Below, in pieces: positions 8,162 to 10,630 of a DNA stretch of 10,630 nt. This DNA comes from CAZXCQ01 sp964639275. GTDB lineage: Bacteria > Desulfobacterota > DSM-4660 > Desulfatiglandales > Desulfatiglandaceae. The stretch covers positions 1-10,630 of the forward strand of contig CAZXCQ010000215.1 in assembly GCA_964639275.1 (NCBI GenBank), given 5' to 3'. The notes beneath the pieces are model-generated. The model saw only the letters and a program-made list of their open reading frames with translations. It searched no databases and was not told where the DNA came from. Positions within the stretch are counted from its first letter, which is position 1. Each line of letters starts with the position of its first letter. A program made the translations under genes and the position numbers.

Positions 8162-8177
8162 AAAGGGGGTGAAAGAA

Positions 8178-8558
8178 TTGGCCATAGCACAAAAATTTGG
8201 GGCCTTTATGAAAGAAAGGAGGAGGGAGCTTGGCCTGACTTTAAGGGAGTTCTGCCGCTTAAACGAGTTCGATCCGGGGAATTTAAGCAAAATAGAGAGA
8301 GGACTTTTGCCTCCGCCCCAGGGAAAAGATCTCTTGAATAAGTATGCCACTGCTTTGGGAATTAAACCTGGTACCGATGATTGGCTTATGTTCTGTGACT
8401 TGGCTTCTACGAGTGCGGGTAAAATACCTGAGGATATCGTATCCAATGACCGAATTATGAATGCTGTCCCAATTCTTTTTAGGACGGCTAGAAGGAAGAC
8501 ACTCGACGAACACGAGTTGAAAAACCTTGTAAACACAATAAGGCGAGAAATAAGTTGA
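8178..8558 (+). CDS. XRE-family helix-turn-helix regulator, antitoxin-like partner of ImmA/IrrE
   Basis: A 126-residue DNA-binding protein. The XRE HTH occupies about residues 5-60, with the helix-turn-helix at 20-42 (LTLREFCRLNEFDPGNLSKI then ERG) followed by PPP. The C-terminal half (KIPEDIVSNDRIMNAVPILF, then ELKNLVNTIRR) matches the layout I recall for short XRE proteins encoded just before ImmA/IrrE-type metallopeptidases, where the pair acts as repressor and repressor-cleaving or toxin-like protease. TTG 8178 is chosen because GGGGGTGA (8165-8172) is correctly spaced before it; GTG 8169 is an alternative without its own ribosome site. Longer in-frame extension back to 8031 is rejected because it runs through the dispersed repeat. 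Its TGA stop overlaps the next start as TTGA. It is likely autoregulated through the palindrome upstream. Confidence 0.82.
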   Translation: MAIAQKFGAFMKERRRELGLTLREFCRLNEFDPGNLSKIERGLLPPPQGKDLLNKYATALGIKPGTDDWLMFCDLASTSAGKIPEDIVSNDRIMNAVPILFRTARRKTLDEHELKNLVNTIRREIS

Positions 8559-8662
8559 AGCTTGAAATACCTTATTTTTCTTATTCAGATATTGGCAACA
8601 GAGCCCAAAGTTTCCTCACCCAGTACCATTCATAGTTCGAAATTCCAATCCCGATTGAAGTT
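8555..8662 (+). pseudogene. ImmA/IrrE-type metallopeptidase, N-terminal remnant with nonsense codon
   Basis: TTG 8555 overlaps the XRE stop by 4 bp (TTGA), a translational-coupling arrangement. The frame reads MKLEIPYFSYSDIGNRAQSF then LTQYHS, a TAG at 8633-8635, and continues in the same frame as FEIPIPIEV. The pattern (IPYxSYxDI...AxxFLxxYH...IPIPIE) is the start of ImmA/IrrE (COG2856/DUF955) proteins encoded after such regulators. Similarity ends at about 8662: the HExxH zinc motif and some 200 residues are gone, replaced by unrelated sequence. The gene therefore suffered both a nonsense mutation and a 3' deletion or replacement. The identification rests on about 35 codons plus synteny. 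Confidence 0.6.
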
Positions 8663-8848
8663 AACAAAAAGTCTGAATCAAACGGCGAGGGTTTCTTTTT
8701 TCCAGATCAACCGCCGCAACTGTTCTGCGGTCTCAGACAGGCCTGGCTGCCGCAGGCAGGAATACACCCTTCAATACCGAATCCCCATTCCCGTGTCCAA
8801 GTGTCAGTTTTGAAAAAGGCTAAATTGATAGGAAAAATGCTGTTGCAT

Positions 8849-8870
8849 ATTTTACCCAAAAGGGTAAAAT
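8849..8870. promoter_or_regulatory. 22-bp perfect palindrome with TTTTACC half-site cluster
   Basis: Arms ATTTTACCC and GGGTAAAAT (9 bp, perfect) flank AAAA. A further direct half-site ATTTTACC is at 8881-8888 and an inverted GTAAAAT at 8913-8919, all within about 70 bp. The spacing and repetition look like a binding site for a dimeric regulator about 200 bp before the DUF4143 ATPase. A terminator is unlikely: there is no following U tract, and the stem is AT-rich. Confidence 0.45.
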
Positions 8871-8935
8871 TGAGACGCAAATTTTACCTGTCAGATTAAT
8901 ATTGGTTGTCTCGTAAAATGTCTCCAAAAGCGCCA

Positions 8936-9026
8936 CTTCCGCGAAGCCTGTCCCGGGGAAAGCCGGGAGCGGGAGTCCATAAGTGACTGATTCCCCTGGA
9001 TTCCCGCGTTCGCGGGAATGACGAAA
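8936..9026. repeat. REP/dRS3-like extragenic hairpin element
   Basis: Two stems in tandem: TCCCGG (8951-8956) pairs with CCGGGA (8963-8968), and ATTCCCGCG (9000-9008) pairs perfectly with CGCGGGAAT (9011-9019) across a 2-base loop. GGATTCCCGCG...CGCGGGAATGACG is a very common extragenic motif in proteobacterial and Desulfobacterota genomes (ATTCCC/GGGAAT ends, as in neisserial dRS3). Only one copy is visible here. It could also act as a transcript-stabilising or terminating hairpin ahead of the ATPase. Confidence 0.55.
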
Positions 9027-9075
9027 ACAGGTGATTTCTAATTTTTTGCGAATTCAGCAATATTGAGGCGATCAA

Positions 9076-10227
9076 ATGGAAACATTCATCGAAAGATTTT
9101 TTGCTGCTCCTGTAGACAGCTTCTTTATTTTCGGACCCAGAGGTACCGGCAAATCCACCTGGCTCAAAAAAACGTTTCCGGACGCCTATCTGGTTGACTT
9201 GTTAGATGACAGCACTTTCAGGAATCATATTGCGCACCCTGAGCGGATCAAACAGATTGTCAAAGCGAACCCGGGGACAAGGCGGTATATCATCGACGAG
9301 GTCCAAAAGGCGCCGGCCCTGCTAGACAGCATCCACTCTTTGATTGAGGAATACAAAGCGCATCAATTTATCCTGACCGGTTCCAGTGCTCGAAAACTGC
9401 GTCGTGGAGGCGTGAACCTGCTTGCAGGCCGTGCTCTTCTCACCCATTTCCATCCTTTTATGGCGGCTGAATTGGGTGCTGATTTTTCGCTGGATGCGTC
9501 GCTTCGGAATGGTTTGATTCCTCTGGTTGTATCGGCAAAGGAACCTGCCAAGACGCTGGCAACCTATGTTGCCCTCTACTTGAAGGAAGAGGTCAAGGAG
9601 GAGGGGCTGGTCAGAGATATCGGAACATTTGCCCGTTTCCTGGAAACCATCAGCTTTTCACACGGTAGTATATTGAACCTCAGCAATATGGCCAGGGAAT
9701 GCCAGGTTTCCCGAAAGGTGGTAGAGAACTATCTATCGATTATCGAAGATCTGTTAATTGGATACAGACTCCCTGTTTTTACAAGACGTGCGAAACGCGC
9801 GATGACGGCACAGCCAAAGTTTTATTTGTTTGATGCAGGTGTTTATTACCACTTACGCCCTCGGGGTCCTCTTGACGGGCCTGATGAAATCGGGGGAATG
9901 GCCCTGGAAGGCCTGGTTTTACAGCATCTTAAAGCCTGGTGCGATTACTCTGAGGCTCAGGTAAACTGTTATTTCTGGCGTTCCCGTGGCGGGGCCGAGG
10001 TTGATTTTGTGTTGTATGGAGAGGATCACTTCCACGCCATTGAGGTGAAAAACTCAAGACAAATTCATCCTAACACTCTCAGATCACTTAAGACCTTCCT
10101 GGATGACTATCCGGAGGCCACTGGGGTGCTGCTGTATCGAGGGACGGAGAAGCTGATGGTTGACGGCATTCCCTGCTGGCCCGTTGACGAGTTTCTCCTT
10201 CAACTGAGGCCGAACCAATGGCCATAG
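9076..10227 (+). CDS. AAA_14 / DUF4143 family ATPase
   Basis: A 383-residue P-loop ATPase with a C-terminal DUF4143 domain. Walker A GPRGTGKS is at 20-27, Walker B YIIDEVQKAP at 71-80 (Asp74, Glu75) and sensor-1-like TGSSARKLRR at 101-110. The winged-helix-like middle (about 195-240: LNLSNMARECQVSRKVVENY) leads into DUF4143, which here ends in a PD-(D/E)XK-like pattern: Glu278, Asp310 in AEVDFVL and E323-V-K325 in AIEVKNS. Whether the nuclease-like site is active in this family is unsettled. Members are abundant, patchily distributed and often found in toxin-antitoxin or defence islands, and their biochemical role is poorly known. The ATG at 9076 follows GAGGCGA at proper spacing. It is a single gene with no partner in the same orientation, preceded by a palindromic operator-like site and followed 20 bp later by repeat copy B. 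Confidence 0.9.
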   Translation: METFIERFFAAPVDSFFIFGPRGTGKSTWLKKTFPDAYLVDLLDDSTFRNHIAHPERIKQIVKANPGTRRYIIDEVQKAPALLDSIHSLIEEYKAHQFILTGSSARKLRRGGVNLLAGRALLTHFHPFMAAELGADFSLDASLRNGLIPLVVSAKEPAKTLATYVALYLKEEVKEEGLVRDIGTFARFLETISFSHGSILNLSNMARECQVSRKVVENYLSIIEDLLIGYRLPVFTRRAKRAMTAQPKFYLFDAGVYYHLRPRGPLDGPDEIGGMALEGLVLQHLKAWCDYSEAQVNCYFWRSRGGAEVDFVLYGEDHFHAIEVKNSRQIHPNTLRSLKTFLDDYPEATGVLLYRGTEKLMVDGIPCWPVDEFLLQLRPNQWP

Positions 10228-10244
10228 TCTTCTGATGCGTTGAA

Positions 10245-10410
10245 TTGGTCAAGTCTGCTGTTGAATGTTGCACAATCTCTTTTCCAGGTTTTCGACGCCT
10301 GCCCTTAGCCTGCGGTCCATGGATATCTCTCTTTTGGTTTTTTCAATGGCGCTCCCCATAAAACCCCATTACCAAAGAACAGACTAACGGTCAACAGCAG
10401 GCTTGACCCC
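10245..10410 (+). repeat. Dispersed repeat copy B, 164-bp MITE-like element with inverted ends
   Basis: The left end GGTCAAGTCTGCTGTTGA (10247-10264) is inverted at the right end as TCAACAGCAGGCTTGACC (10391-10408), 17 of 18 pairs, which defines a compact non-autonomous element. Its first 122 bp are the direct repeat shared with 8012-8133. On the minus strand (10359 to 10249) a 36-codon frame starts MGSAIEKTKREISMDRRLR, the same frame as in copy A. GGGGTCA-type ends resemble repeats I associate with REP-associated tyrosine transposases, but no transposase is present here. It lies 20 bp after the ATPase stop. Confidence 0.75.
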
Positions 10411-10630
10411 ATCCCTTCACACCTGTCCGAGTCTTCCTGGGTGAATGACGTTCCGGATCTCACCCCGCCATCGCAAAGTCGGCCCACGTTCCGCAGCGAT
10501 CCCTGTAATCGAAATGCCTGTCATGGTCATCGTAATTCCAATAGGGCGTATGGGCCGCCTTGACGTTGGCCAGAAACGGTGTTATTTACCTCAGTGTAGT
10601 GACGATATTGGGATAAATATTTGCAAGGTA
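10411..10630. other. Right-edge non-coding stretch with a possible gene end on the minus strand
   Basis: No complete gene. On the minus strand a 41-codon open stretch (10585 to 10460) reads ITPFLANVKAAHTPYWNYDD then HDRHFDYRDRCGTWADFAMA before TGA; upstream (10588-10586) is an in-frame TAA. The composition looks like a protein C-terminus, but no start or family can be assigned, so a decayed remnant is the best guess. Confidence 0.3.

Larger units (their letters stand above)
8663..9075. other. Non-coding junk/regulatory stretch between XRE module and ATPase
   Basis: No gene is supported. The sequence after the peptidase remnant does not continue the peptidase in any frame. On the minus strand near 8675-8770 there is a short protein-like gene end (PGLSETAEQLRRLIWKKE, then TLAV and TGA), possibly the tail of another lost gene, embedded in a CTGCCTGCGGCAG-rich motif. 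Then come the TTTTACC palindrome (8849-8870), further TTTTACC half-sites (8881-8888; reverse at 8913-8919) and a hairpin repeat. GAGGCGA at about 9066-9072 is the ribosome site of the ATPase. Confidence 0.45.
8008..10410. mobile_element. Possible repeat-bounded composite island carrying XRE/ImmA remnant and DUF4143 ATPase
   Basis: The left end GGGGTCAAGCCTACTGTTGA (8008-8027) and the reverse complement of the right end (10391-10410), GGGGTCAAGCCTGCTGTTGA, match at 19 of 20 positions, and the two 122-bp repeat copies lie directly oriented just inside these ends. The segment contains accessory genes only (regulator with broken peptidase, AAA/DUF4143 ATPase) and no transposase. No target-site duplication is evident in the flanks. 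It could be a composite element mobilised in trans, or simply two independent insertions of the same small repeat around a defence-type island. Confidence 0.35.

Noticed and set aside
8031..8177. N-terminal extension of the XRE gene back to 8031
   Set aside because: These codons come from the dispersed repeat, whose conserved frame is on the other strand; a good Shine-Dalgarno supports the start at 8178.
8268..8282. GAGTTCGATCCGGGG resembling a tRNA T-arm
   Set aside because: It encodes NEFDPG inside the XRE HTH, and no acceptor or anticodon stem can be formed around it.
8562..8813. 83-codon plus-strand frame after the XRE gene
   Set aside because: It is out of frame with the ImmA-like remnant, which begins at 8555 overlapping the XRE stop and shows family-like sequence.
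8849..8870. Palindrome as a rho-independent terminator
   Set aside because: AT-rich stem without a following T run; better explained as an operator.
1..10630. CRISPR array, integrase attachment site or intact insertion sequence
   Set aside because: No regularly spaced short repeats, no tRNA with a duplicated 3' end, and no transposase or integrase coding sequence found on either strand.

Overview
The window looks like a chromosomal segment of a free-living Gram-negative bacterium, most likely a Desulfobacterota (deltaproteobacterium). This is an inference from gene content: a GAF/sigma-54 activator, a zinc-ribbon class III cyclase fused to a STAND ATPase and TPRs, roughly balanced base composition and many small decayed genes between intact ones. 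No rRNA or tRNA gene, CRISPR array or complete insertion sequence was seen.

Left part (1-3328, + strand): a full-length sigma-54 enhancer-binding regulator (TTG start at 22, reading frame open to the left edge) is followed by an alpha/beta hydrolase of the FrsA/DPOH-hydrolase type with an intact Ser-Asp-His triad. Directly after the hydrolase stop lies the C-terminal stub of a YdhR/ABM-like protein, then about 240 bp of unrecognised, probably decayed sequence.

Middle part (3329-7432, - strand): a two-gene operon. The first gene encodes an 1130-residue protein with a double zinc ribbon, a class IIIb-type adenylyl cyclase domain, a STAND ATPase and TPR-like repeats, an architecture reminiscent of mammalian soluble adenylyl cyclase. 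Eighteen bases downstream, behind a near-perfect Shine-Dalgarno, is a transglutaminase-like cysteine-protease-fold protein with Cys-His-Asp. The roughly 575 bp upstream of the operon (7433-8007) contain no gene I can identify.

Right part (8008-10410): an accessory island bracketed by two direct copies, about 91% identical, of a 122-bp repeat. The outer ends of the bracketed segment are 20-bp inverted repeats that match at 19 of 20 positions. Inside are (i) a short XRE-type regulator whose TGA stop overlaps, as TTGA, the start of an ImmA/IrrE-type metallopeptidase of which only about 36 codons remain, interrupted by a TAG; (ii) an operator-like palindrome and a REP/dRS3-like hairpin element; (iii) an AAA_14/DUF4143 ATPase of the kind common in toxin-antitoxin and defence islands. 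The last 220 bp contain only a short possible gene end on the minus strand.

The items most worth a second look are the repeat-bounded island, with the second repeat copy being a 164-bp element with its own inverted ends; the freshly broken XRE-ImmA pair; and the cyclase-transglutaminase operon.
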